Assembly (NCBI GenBank): GCA_933228675.1
Contig: OW121740.1
Coordinates: forward strand, 2,728,001-2,792,000
From: Stomorhina lunata
Taxonomy: Eukaryota > Arthropoda > Insecta > Diptera > Rhiniidae
Length of the DNA stretch: 64,000 nucleotides
Direction: 5' to 3'
Part shown: piece after piece, positions 10,229 through 23,549 of the stretch
Numbering within the stretch: position 1 is the first letter of the stretch
Layout: each line of letters opens with the position of its first letter
Notes under the pieces: model-generated
What the model was told of the DNA's origin: nothing
Databases searched by the model: none
The model's input: only the letters and a program-made list of their open reading frames with translations
Translations under genes and position numbers: made by a program

Positions 10229-12432
10229 TATTAAGTGTATTTGCGCTATTCTTATATTGTCAGTTTAAGAAAAAAGTTACTATACCACATTACCACCACT
10301 TACTCTATTGATCGCTCAGTCGTTAAAAAAAATCACAAAGTTAAAATATATATTTTTTTTATGTTTTAAATATGTCAATCTTTTTTCAAAATTTCTCTAA
10401 ACGATATTTAACTACTCCTCTAGTTTTCAGTTAACATCAAAAAAAAATAAAATCTAACATTTTACTAATTAGCTTAAATACAAGAATTAATTAATACATA
10501 TTAAACAATGTTGCCGACTGTTTTCCGTTGTTTTTGGCTAATTTTTCGCTTTTGTTCTTCAGAATTCATTAAAATGATTACAAATAAAATTTACTGGATA
10601 AATAAACTGTAAATACACAGTAACTACTTTAATTTTGTTCGGTATTAGTTTTAATAAGGTCTATTGAAAATGGCAACAGGAAAAACGAAATAAATACCCA
10701 AAAAATATATAAATAGAAACTAAATCAAATATGTATAAATTTAACGAATTTTAATGCAAATAGACACATTAAAGTTTAATTTGTTTTATTTATTTCAATG
10801 TATTCAGGCAGTCAAGCAAACAAAACAAGCACGTTAGGTTTTAAAATCATACAAATAAGGGGGATAATGATTTCAGGGCCTCTTGTATGATTTTCATAAG
10901 CGTTGAGGTGAGCTTGGATAATTATACAAAACTCAACTACAATAATTTGCCAAGTTTCATTCTAAAAGCATTTTGAATGAATTCATTATTATGGTTGCAC
11001 TACTGGAAGATCTAAAATTATTGCTTCAAAGAAAGACATGTTAGAAGGTCTTCAGTTTATTCGGTTTTCAGGTCTGAAGTTGCTCTTAAGTATTCACATA
11101 AAAATTAACCATAGCGGAAATTAAGCAGAATAATTAAATTACTTACAAAGAGTACCACCATATCTATGGAATATTTAACAAAAATAATAAGAAAACTAAT
11201 ATTTTCTTTATTCCAAATTTTCATAAAAAATCTCAGAAGTGAATACTACTCCTCGCAAGTTTTCGTTTATGTTTCTTATATAATAATTTAGTCTTTGATA
11301 AAGGGTCCCCACCTTGAAGGCCTTTATTTGTCCACCTGGTGATATTTATTGTACATACAAATGTTTTCGAATTTAAATCGAAAAAATAATAATTAGGTTT
11401 TTATATAGAAAAAAAAAATTGCATTATAATCAATTGACATTTTATGCCAATTACAAAATGTTTACTAAATAAATACTTGATCTATATAGTCTGGTGCAAT
11501 CGCACATTTAAATAGACAAAAATAAATTTAGTGATTTTCTATATAAAAAATATATATTCAAATTATTATGTTTTAATACAACTTTAACAGCAAATTTAAC
11601 AACGTCAAGGCGCAATCAAAAATTAGATCAAAGTTGGTATAAACGTTTCACAAACTGTCATCCAAACAAATTAACAAAAATTTATTGATAGTCATGGGGC
11701 GAAAACGAAGTTAAAATGAGCTTTAAGAAAAAAAAACTTGTTTTTTTTTTGTAAAGAGAAATATTTTACATATTAAGATATAAAATAAAATAATTGTAAT
11801 AACCCAATTGCTATCGAAGCCTTTTAAGTTTTCTTATATAGTCTAAAAATTTTTAAGTTTTTATCTTGATTCACTAAATCTCATATAACTTTCATAATAA
11901 TAAAGCAATATTTTTTCTAAAAATATTTTAAGACTAGCAAAATTCTGAAAAGTGATATAACGATAACTTTGCGAAAATATCTCAATTCGTCTAGTCATAA
12001 AAAATTTTAAAAGCAAAATATTTTTTTTTCCGGTAACAAAAAATTAAAACACAACTTTTATTTTTGGAAAACGATATAATAGAATATTTATAGGAAAACC
12101 CTTAAGAATATGTCCTTTCTTGTAATTTCTGTTTTATTTTCAAAATATAATTGTACTAATTTAATCTAATTATTACAAACCTATTCAAATAGTCATTATA
12201 TCTTCCTTAATTTTAAAGCGTAACTCAAAAAAATAGAACCATGGCGCCATATAACACTTAAACACACTCTTTTAGACATTAAATAAACGAACGCACACAG
12301 GGAAAATAAATTTTTAGGACGCTCATTTAAATCAATAAAACAATAACTTAAAAATCTTTATTCTGAGTAAAATGGCTTTAAAAACTCTATGTTTTCAGTT
12401 TTCTGTGCATTGAAAATAATATTTTTATTTGG
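10229..12432. other. non-coding AT-rich DNA
   Basis: No gene or complete element is recognised. One isolated TIR end of the ATACCACATTACC family lies at 10277-10297. The rest shows no conserved reading frame on either strand. Confidence 0.5.
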
Positions 12433-12735
12433 TAGACTCAGTGGTGTAGGGTATCAAGTCATTACATGTATATTCATATGTATACTCTTCACGTTTGTAA
12501 TCAAATATTGACCGATAGTCAGCAATACAAAGAAGTTATCTTAAATCGTTGAGAAATATATTTACCAAATTTTCTTCACAGAAACATTTTGAGCAGATTC
12601 AAATCATTTCAGGCATAAAGTCTTTTATAGGAGCTAGTATCAAATATGTGCGCTGATTAATTCTTAATCTTATCATATTTTGATTTATTGCACTTTTAAT
12701 GTAAATGAGTCAAATGTTTATTAATACTGCAATAT
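12433..12735. mobile_element. very old DINE-1-like remnant
   Basis: GTGGTGTAGGGTATCAAG at 12440-12457, ATATTGACCGATAGT, and TATAGGAGCTAGTATCAAAT are decayed versions of motifs in the better copies. The ends and orientation are not clear. Confidence 0.35.
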
Positions 12736-13409
12736 TTATTGGAGGGGGGAACAAATCTCCAAATTGACTTAAACGACTTGACTGAATTTATTTCATTTAA
12801 CGTTCGTACGTTTTATTTGTAAAAATTGTTATGGATTTTCGCAAAACAATTCATTTTGGTAGATTTGATATAAATACAAAACAAAATTCAATTCAATTTT
12901 ATTTCAACACAAATTTGTGTTTGGATCTCCTTCTGATTGTGAATTGTGATGATTGTGGTATGAATACTCTTGTCTTGTCTTCGTCTTTTATTTCTTTTCA
13001 CTAAATCTTTATGCATTTATTGGTTTTGTGTTGGATTTTATTTTGAGATTGTTTTAAGCGTTGGTGTTGCGATGTTGTGTGTGTGTGTGGTTACACCAAT
13101 ATCCATCCACCTACTTCTACCTCTACCAACGAAAAGCGAATTTTGTAGATAAATGTGTCGATTAAATTTGAATTTCATTGAGGATCAAGTGTTTTGGCAC
13201 ACAAAGGCTTTTTATTTGTATGTAATGGATACGCGGAAAACAAGTGTTTTTGATAAGGAAGGATTTCTAAGAGTCTTGACGAAATCAAAAATTTTATTTT
13301 TTTCCAACATGAGTTATAAAAAAATTATCAAATATTTTTTAGAAAAAGAGGAACAAATTAAAAAGGAGCAATTAAAAAAAATCCTTTAAAATATTATACA
13401 TTTTTGTAT
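12736..13409. other. non-coding DNA
   Basis: No gene is supported. The open frames here are short, and a (GT)n run at 13077-13090 contributes to one of them. The composition is less AT-extreme than the array that follows. Confidence 0.5.
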
Positions 13410-14800
13410 AAGTTCCTATGATAAATAAGAAATTTTTGACAAGTTTCCTATAAAAATAAGATATTTAAAAATAAATCCTAAAAAAATAGGAAATATTTAA
13501 AAAATTTCCAATAAAAATAAGAAATTTTTGAGAAATTTCCTATTAAAATAAGAAATTTTTGAAAAAATTCATATAAAAACAAGAAATTTTTGAAAAATTG
13601 TCTAAAAAAATAAATAAGTAATTTTTGAAAAATTTCCTATAAAAATAAGAAATTTTTGAAAAATTTCTTTAATGTATAAGAAATTTTTGAAAAATTTCCT
13701 ATTAAAATAAGAAATTTTTAAAAAGTTTCCTATGAAAATAAGAAATTTTTGAAACATTTCGTATAAAAATAAGAAATTTTTAAAAAAATTCCCTATAAAA
13801 ATAAGAAATTTTTTAAAAATTTTCTATAAAAATAAGAAATTTTTAAAAAATTTCCTATAAAAATAAGAAATTTTTGAAAAATTTCCTATAAAAATAAGAA
13901 ATTTTTGAAAAATTTCCTATAAAAATAAGAAATTTTTGAAAAATTTCCTATAAAAACAAGAAATTTTTGAAAAATTTCCTATAAAAATAAGAAATTTTTG
14001 AAAAATTTCCAAAAAAAATAGGAAATTTTTCAAAAATTTCCTATCAAAAAAACATTTTTGAAAAGTTTCCTATAAAAATAAGAAATTTTTGAAAAATTTC
14101 CTATAAAACTAAAAAACTTTTGAAAAATTTCTTATAAAACTAAAAAATTTTTGAAAAATTTCTTATAAAAATAAGAAATTTTTGAAAGATAAGAAATTTT
14201 TGAAAAATTTCCTTTAATAATAAGAAATTTTTGAAAAATTTTATATAAAAATAAGAAATTTTTGAAAAATTTCCTATAAAAATAAGAAATTTTTGAAAAA
14301 TTTCCTATAAAAATAAGAAATTTTTGAAAAATTTCCTATAAAAATAAGAAATTTTTGAAAAATTTCTTATAAAAAAAAGACATTTTTGAAAAATTTCCTA
14401 TACAAATAAGAAATTTTTAAAAAATTTCTTTTAAAAATAAGAAATTTTTGAAAAGTTTCCTATAAAAATAAGAAATTATTGAAAAATTACCTACAAAAAT
14501 AAGAAATTTTTGAACATTTTCCTATAAAAATTTTGAAAAATTCGCTATAAAAATAGTAAATTTTTAAAAATTTACTATAAAAAAATGTGAAATTTTTGAA
14601 AAATTTCCATTAAAAATAAGAAATTTTTAAAAATTTCCTATAAAAATAAGAAAATTTTGAAAAGTTTCCTAATAAGAAAATTTTAAAAAATCTTCTATAA
14701 AAATAAGAAATTTTTGAAAAATTACCTATAAAGGGAAGAAATTTTCAAAAAAAAATTTCTAAAAAGCAAGAAATTTGAAAAAAAAATCCTAAAAATAATT
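13410..14800. repeat. 31-bp minisatellite, about 45 units
   Basis: The unit is TTTCCTATAAAAATAAGAAA followed by TTTTTGAAAAA, repeated head to tail for 1.4 kb with point changes and small indels. Half of each unit (AAATTTTTGAAAAATTT) is near-palindromic. The central units at about 13860-14010 and 14270-14360 are the most uniform, as expected if the array grows from the inside. A DINE-1-like end (14844-14887) lies just beyond it. Confidence 0.9.
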
Positions 14801-14843
14801 TAAATAATTAAAATTAAAATGCTTACATAAATATATTTTGTCT

Positions 14844-14887
14844 TTAGTGATGTAGAGTATCATATGGCCGGTCATGACTAACTATAG
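14844..14887 (+). mobile_element. DINE-1-like 3' end fragment
   Basis: TAGTGATGTAGAGTATC, then ATATGGCCGGTCATGACTAA and CTATAG match the terminal part of the divergent copy at 23550-24160 (reverse strand: TAGTGATGTAGAGTATTAAA). Its position directly after the minisatellite suggests that the array may be the expanded interior of such an element. Confidence 0.5.
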
Positions 14888-16444
14888 AACATTCATACTG
14901 ATTTTTCTTTAAAATTATAAATTATCGCAGATTAAACTGATTTTCTTGATTGGACGCTTATTAAGTTAATTACTTATGATTAAAGTTTTTTTAAAGTTCT
15001 CAGCTTAACAAATCTCTTTATAATTGTTAGCATACCTTCCTCTCCTACTTCTTTTGCCGTTTGTGGTTTCCCCTTTTCCTAGCCTCAGAAAATGGTTTTA
15101 CAAGTGTTTAGAAGAATTTCTAAATTTAATCTTACAACCATTTATTTGAATTTGTGGAACGTTTGTTTCCAACGCGATTATTTGTGTTTAGTATCTCAAA
15201 GACACAAACTACAGGGAGAAATACTGAAAAACTTCAGGACGGACAGAGTCAAAATGGGGAAATACAAAATAAAAGAAAAAATGTAAATGCAACATTAAAT
15301 GGTTACATTTATTCTGCTGTGATAAAGTTTTGTGATATTTTATGCGAAGGATTTGTGGCGGCAAAAATTACTATGATTTTCTTTTTGGGTTTTACAGCCA
15401 CGAAGAGAAGATTTTGTAGCGATTGTTAACCATGGCCAAGATAACTCTAGTGATGATGGTGCGTTGACGTTAAAGACTATGACAGGGAATACGAAAGACT
15501 TAAGTGCAAAAAAAAATATATACAAAAGAAAGAGAAACACAAAGTAATTTAAACTGACAATATTTGTAAGCGCCACATTGTTAAAGTTTTGTATTATTTT
15601 CATTTAAATTTTAATATTTTTCCTCTATTTTTTGCATATCTCTTTGTTGTCTTTAAATTCGTTAAATGTGTGTTTAAGTTGTTAATAATTGTTATTATCA
15701 GTGTTGCCATAACTGTCTGGGAATTTTAGATTTTATTCGTAAACTCGTAACCAACCACATTTATAGAGTGTAAATTGGCGATATTATAGCAAATTGCAAT
15801 TACCAGATACAGATACATTTACAGATACATAAATGCGATTTGACTCTGCATAATTTTGCAATTTTACAAAGTGTGAAAAGTAATCTATCTCTATTACTCA
15901 GAATAACTATCAACACTTTGGTTTTGGAAATTATATTCGTACACTAAAAGTGTGAAAAAGATTAAGTATTGAGCCATCAATTTAAAGAGTCTGCCATTAA
16001 ATGAAATTTCTGCAGAACAAACAGAATAAAGAAAATTATTTCACAATAAATAATTACAGTTGCTTTCCAACAAATTTCAAATAACACAAGTATAATACAA
16101 TTTTAATTATTTTCTTTTTAAAAGCTCAATTTAAAGTTTGAATTATTTTTCAAACTTTTTAAGCTAAATTATATCAGAAAACAGCAGCAATAAATCTTTA
16201 AAGAAAATACAAATACTATATGATAGCGTTCAAATATTTGTGTGAAATTGGGTATTTTTGCCATTGCTACTGTTGGGGTTTTATATGTTTTACATGTAAG
16301 TACTCGTATACTCGTATATATATATCTACTTTTTTGTATTGGGTTGACTTAACTTTCCTGTATGGAGATGGTGTCTGATAACGGCCTGTAACTTTTGTGT
16401 AGGCGTGATGATGATATGATAGTCGAAGAAATACAAAATACCAA
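14888..16444. other. non-coding DNA of moderate composition
   Basis: No gene is supported. The stretch 15040-15600 is less AT-rich than its surroundings and carries overlapping open frames of 64-91 codons on both strands. None has a recognisable motif, and frames on opposite strands over the same bases are expected by chance at this composition. Confidence 0.4.
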
Positions 16445-16448
16445 ATAA

Positions 16449-16541
16449 AACAAGTGAGGACGTATTCTACAATCAGTCGGTTTAGCCAGTCAGGTCAGGT
16501 CGGTACACTTCTCCATTGTGGGAAATTTGGACCGATTGGTA
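16449..16541 (-). mobile_element. probable DINE-1-like 3' end fragment
   Basis: Read on the minus strand it has CAATCGGTCCAAAT..., then GGCTAAACCGACTGATTGTA and ends CTCACTTGTTT. This is a weaker version of the hairpin-plus-ACTTGTTT terminus of the better copies. Confidence 0.4.
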
Positions 16542-17001
16542 AGATTATAAATTCTTTTTTTAAGTGTAGAAAAATATATTTGATACGATTGTCACATTGA
16601 AAATATAAAGTGGCTTCTTCTTATTTTTTTTTTTCATTAAAAGTTTACAAAAGAAGCAGTTGCAATTGGAAAATTTGTTTCCTTGACAGTAATGCCAATG
16701 ACATGGCAAAAATGGTTGAAAATTTGATTACGCTGGAAATGAAAGCATTCATTCATTTACAGTTCAAAACACGAATAAGTCTCCAGGACATCAATCCACC
16801 AAAAAAGTGGCGCTAATAACCAGGCCTGCTAGATTTACCAATTTATCGGCTTTTTGCCTATTTTTGACCTGAAAAATAGTAAAGTGCCGATATGCAGATT
16901 TTGGTTAGAAAATTGGCTATTTTTAAGATAACATCGAAAACCAACCTAACTTCAAAGTTTTAACAGTTTTTTTTTTAACAAATATAACAAATAAAAAATT
17001 A

Positions 17002-17706
17002 AACAAGTAAGAAAGTGATATAGTCGGTCAAGTCCGACCATATGATACCCTTTATCACTAAAGTCAAAGATGTTCTTTTTCCTATATAAAGACAAATATT
17101 AGTTAAGTTTTGTCATCATACAAACATTTTCTCAAAACTGTTTCCGTCATTTGGACTTATATGAGAGCTAGGGTCAAATGTGGACCGATTATATCGGAAT
17201 TTGGCAAATTAATTACAGTTTTCACAATAATTATGCATGTAAAAAATAAACTGAAAATTCTCATTATCTTCAGATTTTTTTATGGGAGCTATGGTCAAAT
17301 GTGGACCGATTTCAACGAAATTTGGTACAGTAATTTTGGTTTACATAAGCAGGGGTTGTCTTAAATTTCATTAAAAAATTTTTGATATTTGTGGCCGAAA
17401 TATCAATTCCGGGAAGTGGGACCTATGGGAGGTACCATAAATAATAGACCGATTTTGACGAATTTCAATAGCCATAGCCCCACTATCAAAAAAATCATCT
17501 GTGATTACATGGTTTACATGGGGGTCCAGCCAAACAGCCGTCCAGACTGACGGTCGGACGGACGGACTGAAATCTACATACTCACAAGGTGATTCTAAGT
17601 GTATTGGTATACTAAAAGGTGGGTCTAAGACAAATATTTCTATGCGATACATACATTAGCACAAACTTATAATACCCTTTCCACCTATGGTGATGAAGGG
17701 TATAAA
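17002..17706 (-). mobile_element. DINE-1-like element
   Basis: On the minus strand it starts TTATACCCTTCATCACC and ends with hairpin GTCGGACTTGACCGAC and TATATCACTTTCTTACTTG. The copy is near full length; part of the segment around 17280 (ACGAGCG...AGTGCGTTT in other copies) is deleted. Confidence 0.8.
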
Positions 17707-18080
17707 CATTAATATTTGTGGCCAAATATAACAATCCGAGAAGTGGGACTTATGGGAGGTACCATAAATAATGGACCGATTTTGACGTATTTCAATAGCC
17801 ATAGCCCCACTATCAAAAAAATTATCTATGCCAAATTTCATCAAATGATCTTTAGAATTGCGACCTGTACTTTGATTACATTGTTTACATGGCGGTACAG
17901 CCAGACGGGACGGACTAACATCGCTAAATTGACTCACAAGGTGATTGTCTATTGGTATACTAAAAGGTGGGTATTATACAAATATTTCTATTTCTACATA
18001 TTTCTACATACATTATTTCTACATACATTATCACAAACTTATAATACCCTTTCCACCTATGGTGGTGAAGGGTATAAAAA
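17707..18080 (-). mobile_element. DINE-1-like element, 5' half, abutting the preceding copy
   Basis: It starts within the ATTTGTGGCC motif and runs to TGGTGGTGAAGGGTATAAAA, repeating the terminal half of 17002-17706 head to tail with no gap. A CATTATTTCTACATA stretch is duplicated near 18002-18031. The arrangement could be a tandem duplication or unequal exchange between copies. Confidence 0.75.
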
Positions 18081-18167
18081 AGCGATATAAGTTTTCAATA
18101 ATTCTGATACATTGGAATTTACAGAGCCTAAATTTGGCAGCGAAAAAAAATTAATAAAAATTTTGCA

Positions 18168-18690
18168 ATATAATTTTTTTGAAAATGTTTTCAAAATACA
18201 TTTTTTTCTATGAAAAAATTTTCGATTTAAAATTTTCTTTTAAACTTTTCTATTTAAAATTGTTCCCGACGAAAAATTTTCGATACAAATTTTTTTTCTA
18301 TAGAAAAATTAAAAATAAAAAAAAATTAAATATAAATCTTTTTTTTTAATTAACATTTTTTTATCCAAGATTTTTTTTGTAAAGAATTTTTCATATATAA
18401 TTTTTTTAATAAAAAATGTTATTTTGAAAATACAAAATAAAATTTTTTGTATAGAAAAATTTCCATATAAAATTTCTTGTACAGAAAATTTTTCTATAAA
18501 ACTTTTTTGTATAGAAAAATTTTCAGTATAGGTTTTTTGTATAGAAGAATTTTCAATATTAAATTTTTTGTACAGAGAAATTTATAATATGATTTTTTTC
18601 TTTTAGAAAAATTGTCAATAGGAAATTTGTTCTATGAAAAATTTTCTATAAAAGATTGTGCCATAGAAAAATTTTCAATATTTTTTTTAC
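18168..18690. repeat. AT-rich minisatellite, about 30-bp unit
   Basis: The loose unit is AGAAAAATTTTCAATATAAA plus TTTTTTGTAT, strongly diverged between copies. The same kind of array recurs at 62326-62892. Both are followed by CGATAATGCCGATTTTTTTG-like sequence (18713-18732 and about 63330-63360), so the two arrays probably belong to one repeat family. Confidence 0.7.
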
Positions 18691-18774
18691 CGATTTCTAA
18701 AAATTTACTGACGATAATGCCGATTTTTTTGGAAAAATATGACGATTTTTCACGTAAAAATTCTGGCAGCCCTA

Positions 18775-19122
18775 ATTGCTCAATAGAAAGTGGTTAACAA
18801 CAACAAAAAGCGTTTAAGTGCTTCGGGTTTTTAAGCGGTTCAAGATGTACATCAATCTATCTGATGACCTCACTATTAATACCACGTCAGTCCTAAAATG
18901 GATTAAAACTCTCGTGTATGGGCCGGTACTTCAAAATTTTTGAAGTTTATCGACCGTTCAGGAGAGAGTGGAGGTGATTATCGGTGACGTACGGTAGCAA
19001 CTTTATCTATTTACTAGAACATTGTCGCAATTAGGTTGTATTTCACTACCAATGGTAAGTATACTACAGTGGTAAGTATTCTTACAAATATAAGGATATT
19101 GTTCCTAAAACCCTCTCATTTC
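18775..19122. other. unassigned DNA, less AT-rich
   Basis: No gene is supported. The composition (GACCTCACTATTAATACCAC, GGTGACGTACGGTAG) differs from the surrounding satellites and could be remnant retroelement or host sequence. Confidence 0.35.
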
Positions 19123-19128
19123 TAAGTA

Positions 19129-19317
19129 GTGCATGTAGTAGATTCGTACAAGAGCCCTACAATACGGCTGTGGAATAAACTACGCGCAGACGTCTTTCGA
19201 CTAAATTATAATATTAAAAGAATTCAAATCGAATATCTACAAATACTACTCTTCCCTTCACTTGTTTCCCTAGTTTCATCACAATACAATGCAGAAGTAT
19301 TGGTCAAGATTTGCTAG
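19129..19317 (+). pseudogene. possible fragment of a LINE reverse-transcriptase tail
   Basis: The frame reads SYKSPTIRLWNKLRADV followed by a basic, Ile/Tyr-rich tail. The pattern RLWNxLxxxV before a basic region is common at the C-terminus of ORF2 proteins of CR1/L2/Jockey-like retrotransposons. A stop lies just upstream (19123) and no reverse-transcriptase core is visible, so it is at most a short relic. It could also be chance. Confidence 0.3.
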
Positions 19318-19624
19318 TGAATAAGGTACTGGAATTGTAGTGTGTGTCACAGACCAGACTTAGATCTCTGTAGTAAAACTAGAACCATGTGTCTCTATGT
19401 CAACACTTTGTGTAACATCAGTTCAAATGTCCCCAATTATAGTTCAGTACTGAAATAGTGAATATATAGAGACAACTATTCTAGTATATATCTTGTGACA
19501 TTGTCAACGAATGTGTCAAGAAAACAGCGTTGTTTCTCGGCCGGCATTTACAGTAGGGCTCTTTCACACTACACTAAACATATAGACTTCGTCACCGTGA
19601 TCACATTAATTAAAATATCAAATC

Positions 19625-20590
19625 AATATGAAGACTTTATTTTGAAAGTGGAATAAGTTCATATTCCAAAAAATTGAGTTAATGATGGGGAAAGGTTCTG
19701 CAATTGTGGATCTTACTATGCGAAAAATAATTAACTTTAAATTTACAAAACTTACTAAAATATTGATAGTCATACACTTTGTAGTTAACGATTTGATACA
19801 AATTTTTATTTTGAAGGTGGTTTAAGTCCCATATATTTTTCAATTTAAATAATAGAAAAAATTATTCAAACAAAATAAAAATTTCAAATTTATTTGTTTT
19901 GAAAGTCTAATATTTACATTTTTAATTTCAAAAGGAAATGTTTCTTCAAACAAAATAATACTTAACATTCTTTTTTTGAAAGTGGTTTAAGTCCAATGCA
20001 TTTTTAAATTCTAAAAGAAATATTTACTCGAACAGAGTAAAAGTTAAACTTATTTTATAGTAGTACGATTCTAAGATTGTTTTTATTGATATTTCAAAAT
20101 AATTGCAATTTACTCTTAATAGGAAATTTTTCAAAAATTTACTTTTTATAAGAAATTCTTTAAAAATTTACTTTTTATAGGAAAATTTTCAAAAATTTAC
20201 TTTTTATAGGAAATTTTTCAAAAATTTATTTTTTATAGGAAATTTTTCAAAAATTTACTTTTTATAGGAAATTTTTCAATAATTTGCGTTTTATATGAAT
20301 TTTTTCGAAATATTACCTTTTATAGAAATTTTTTCGAAAATTTACATTTTATATAAATTTTGCTATGAAAGATATTTGGCAAAAGTTTTTGAAACAAGTT
20401 TTTCATTTTATTTGTTTTGAAAGTGGAATAAGTCCTATACATTTTTCAATTCAAAAATAAAAAAAAAATCATACAAAACCATTTAAATTTTATTTGTTTT
20501 GAAAACAGTTTAAGTCCCATACATTTTTCAATTCAAAAAATTAATCTATTAAAATGTTTGTTTTGAAAGTGGTATAAGTCCATTCAACCC
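19625..20590. repeat. dispersed repeat TTTTGAAAGTGGTTTAAGTCC, seven copies, around a second minisatellite
   Basis: Copies of TTTTGAAAGTGG(T/A)(T/A)TAAGTCC, usually followed by CATACATTTTTCAATTC, begin near 19638, 19812, 19899, 19974, 20417, 20495 and 20563. The first group has a spacing of about 75-90 bp. The block between 20111 and 20362 is occupied by an unrelated short-unit array, which suggests it expanded inside the larger repeat. Confidence 0.75.
20111..20362. repeat. 29-bp minisatellite, about 8 units
   Basis: The unit is AGGAAATTTTTCAAAAATTT followed by ACTTTTTAT. Its palindromic core (AAATTTTTCAAAAATTT) is the complement-type partner of the core in 13410-14800. Confidence 0.85.
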
Positions 20591-20599
20591 CCTAAAAAA

Positions 20600-23545
20600 T
20601 GCATTTCCAAATGGATTTTATTTATTTATTTTTATGAAAGAAAAAATTTGATAGGTTCTGATCAAAACCTAAGATTTTGTTTACTAAAATTGGTGACTTA
20701 TATTTTTAAAAACACTAAAACGCAAAGCCCTTTATATCTCAATTTAAAAAAAATTGACTTAATCCTGTTTCAAAATAAGGGTTTATATGTACTACAATTT
20801 TCATAAATAAGTTAAAATAAATTGTTTGATTTCGTCTATCAAAATTTGATTCCATGACTGCAGACTAGCAGTGTTGTTGTAATATGGGATATTAAGGGCG
20901 AAAGTATAGCAATAGGACAATATTTATATAAAATTCAGAGTCCGGCTGATATGTTAAATAACATAAATATACATATGTGTGTATGAATATATGTAAATTG
21001 AGTACATGGCTTAATACAAATTTTGCTATAAACCAAAATTTTGGCAATTTTTCTCACATAATGTGTAAAAGCTAGAAATCTACAAAATATGCGTAGCAAA
21101 AATCTGTTTTAATTGTATCTGAACTCTAAAACATTTAGCCTATATTACACTTAAACAAACACAAACTATTTAAACATGTTAACATACATACAATACATAT
21201 AAGTTTGAGCCTGAATATTTAATGCCAATGACCAAGGTTTTAGGTTTATAATCGTATGTATGTATCTATATACATTTTCATTCCATGCAATTGCATTCAC
21301 ATATTTACGTTATTTTACCCGCTTGCATGAGGATAAGAAGCTGGAGAAGAAGAAGAAGGACGTGCTAGTAATTTGTGTTGTATCCTTGTTCTAGTTTTAA
21401 TGATAAATGTTTCCTTTTGGTTCAGTTAACCAGAATCTTTTGCAGTAATAAGAGACGTTATTAAGTCGATTTTAAGGCATTACACTTACACACACACACA
21501 CACAAATTCTCACTTACAAATACGTTAACTCGTACATTTTTAATTTGTGGTGGTTTTGCCAACACATGGCAAACAAATTCTGAGACTCCTTTCGTTTAAG
21601 GAAAATCTGTTAATCCAACTAAGGCACTATCTATGGACCAAATAACATTTAAAACCTCTTCTCTATTGTTGGGGCTTTTTGGTTTAGTTTCTAGCACTTT
21701 CATTATTATTATTCTTGGTACATTCTTACAAACATACATACATACATATTTAGTTATTAGATATTTGCTACTTCGTTGAAAGTGTTGCTGTTGTTTAAGT
21801 TAAATGCAGATTTGTTTGCATGAGGTCTAATTCTTGTTGTTTGTTCGAATGTATGTACATGTATTTGAAGACTTTCTGGTTATTTGTTTGGTTTAGACCA
21901 CATTAACATGTCCTTATATCTTTTAGTCGATTCTCTTCATGGTGTTGCTCTCTATGCATCGAAAGACACACACACACACGCTTCATAGCCAAATGCATTC
22001 AATAAGAAATAATTGTAATTTATATTTAGACCTGATTTAATATTAAATTTAACAAGAGTTTAAGAACTATTTTATTTATGTTAAATTGTTTCCTATAAAT
22101 TGTTTTACATTTTCAAATATATTAAAAATCTTTGCACATCATTAAGCCGAAAGAACATTGAAAGTAGCAAAGTGTATTAAATGTGAAGTCCTAGTGAATC
22201 CAATTAAATATATAATATTCAATTAATCATCTTTTAGTAGAGCAACATTTAAATTACGATTAAGACATTTTGCAGATGTTAAACCTATGTTAGAAGTCAC
22301 ACCTGCAAATTAGGAAGTTTTTTCTAAAATATTTTGTATTGATGTTGGAACTTACTACAAAGAGCGTTAATTGAATTCGATTGTAATATCAATTAATATT
22401 TAAAGACTTAACCAAAACTAACACGTTTAATCTGATTAATTAAGAGGTCAATACCGACTCTATGATGCCCTAAACAACTGGGGTTTACAAATTTATAACT
22501 TTTTTGTTCTAAGCGTTTGTTTAAATTTCTTGCTAAATCCAAATTTCATACAAAAATTCGAAGAAAATTATAATATTTTTGATAACTTTTTAAATATGTA
22601 AAACAGTATTTTCAATGCCCTGACCTACCAATTGATTAATGAGGTAAAGTAAACATGTTTCTGTCTTTACATAATATTATTGTATAAATTATCTGACACA
22701 AGTTCCTTTAAATTACAATATACTTTATGCAAATCCTAGAAATTGTGGTCTAAATATGGCTTCAGCAGGATCACTTAGGTAATCTCCCCAATGTAACTTG
22801 GAATATTAAATAAACCCAAAAGCTTATTTTTTGTTACCTTAAGCTATTTCTAAATACTTCACTCAATACACTAGGCAACAAATTATTCAAATAAATAACT
22901 TGTTTGTTAAGATTTTTCCTCTTTCAACATTTTCTTATATTTTTTCCATTCCACAAGATCGTTTAAGATCATCATTCCTCTTAACCAGAGGATTGCCATA
23001 AATATTTGAAATACCATAAATATTTGAAATTTTGCTAGTTAGTGTAATTTCGTTAACTTGTCAATTTGATTTACAAAGTTGCTACTTAACAAGTTTGTAA
23101 CCAATTGGAAGTGGAAAAATTACTAAGACAAACCTAAACACTCCTGTTGAGATTATTAGGAGCTACTACTACGACAAGTTGTGCTTTGAATACCAATTTA
23201 GAAAAATATGAAAAGGAATAAAAACCAGCAGCACCCACCTTAAATATGTATATTTTCAAACCAACAATAAAAAACCATCAACAACAAAAATGTTTATAGC
23301 AACAACAACATCGCAGTCAACCACGTCAACAACATTCACACAGCAATAATCATTGACATCCTTTAAGGAAGAATGACAACAACATTTCCTAGATTATAAA
23401 ATCTTCAGAGGACGAAACGCTAAATGTAAATTTTTACTTATTGTCATTCGCTTAACAGTTTTAGAAAATTCAATTTGTGGCTTAAAGTAATTGTGAGTGA
23501 ATGTAGTTCGAATTTATTCGTAGAAATCGAGTAATATTTCAAAAA
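20600..23545. other. non-coding, apparently single-copy DNA
   Basis: No coding region is supported. There are short (CA)n tracts at 21488-21505 and 21967-21980, an AAGAAGAAG tract at 21340-21358 and CAACAACAACAT stretches at 23280-23340. The more mixed composition suggests ordinary intergenic or intronic host DNA. Confidence 0.5.
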
Positions 23546-23549
23546 AGAA

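Larger units (their letters stand above)
16821..18774. mobile_element. possible composite element with CAGGCCTGCTAGA / TAGGGCTGCCAGA ends
   Basis: The left end CAGGCCTGCTAGATTT and the reverse complement of the right end, TAGGGCTGCCAGAATTTT, match at most positions and could be TIRs. Inside lie two DINE-1-like copies (17002-17706, 17707-18080) and a minisatellite (18168-18690). The flanks show no target duplication, so the ends could be coincidental or belong to different elements. Confidence 0.3.

Noticed and set aside
10501..10690. Possible TIR pair around TGTTGCC and GGCAACA
   Set aside because: Only six or seven bases match and the sequence beyond does not align.
12970..13389. Two consecutive short open frames on the plus strand
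   Set aside because: Low-complexity Leu/Phe/Val and Lys-rich sequence without a motif, partly over a GT repeat.
15092..15603. Overlapping open frames of 64-91 codons on both strands
   Set aside because: No domain, no consistent frame and no splice pattern; expected by chance in this less AT-rich patch.
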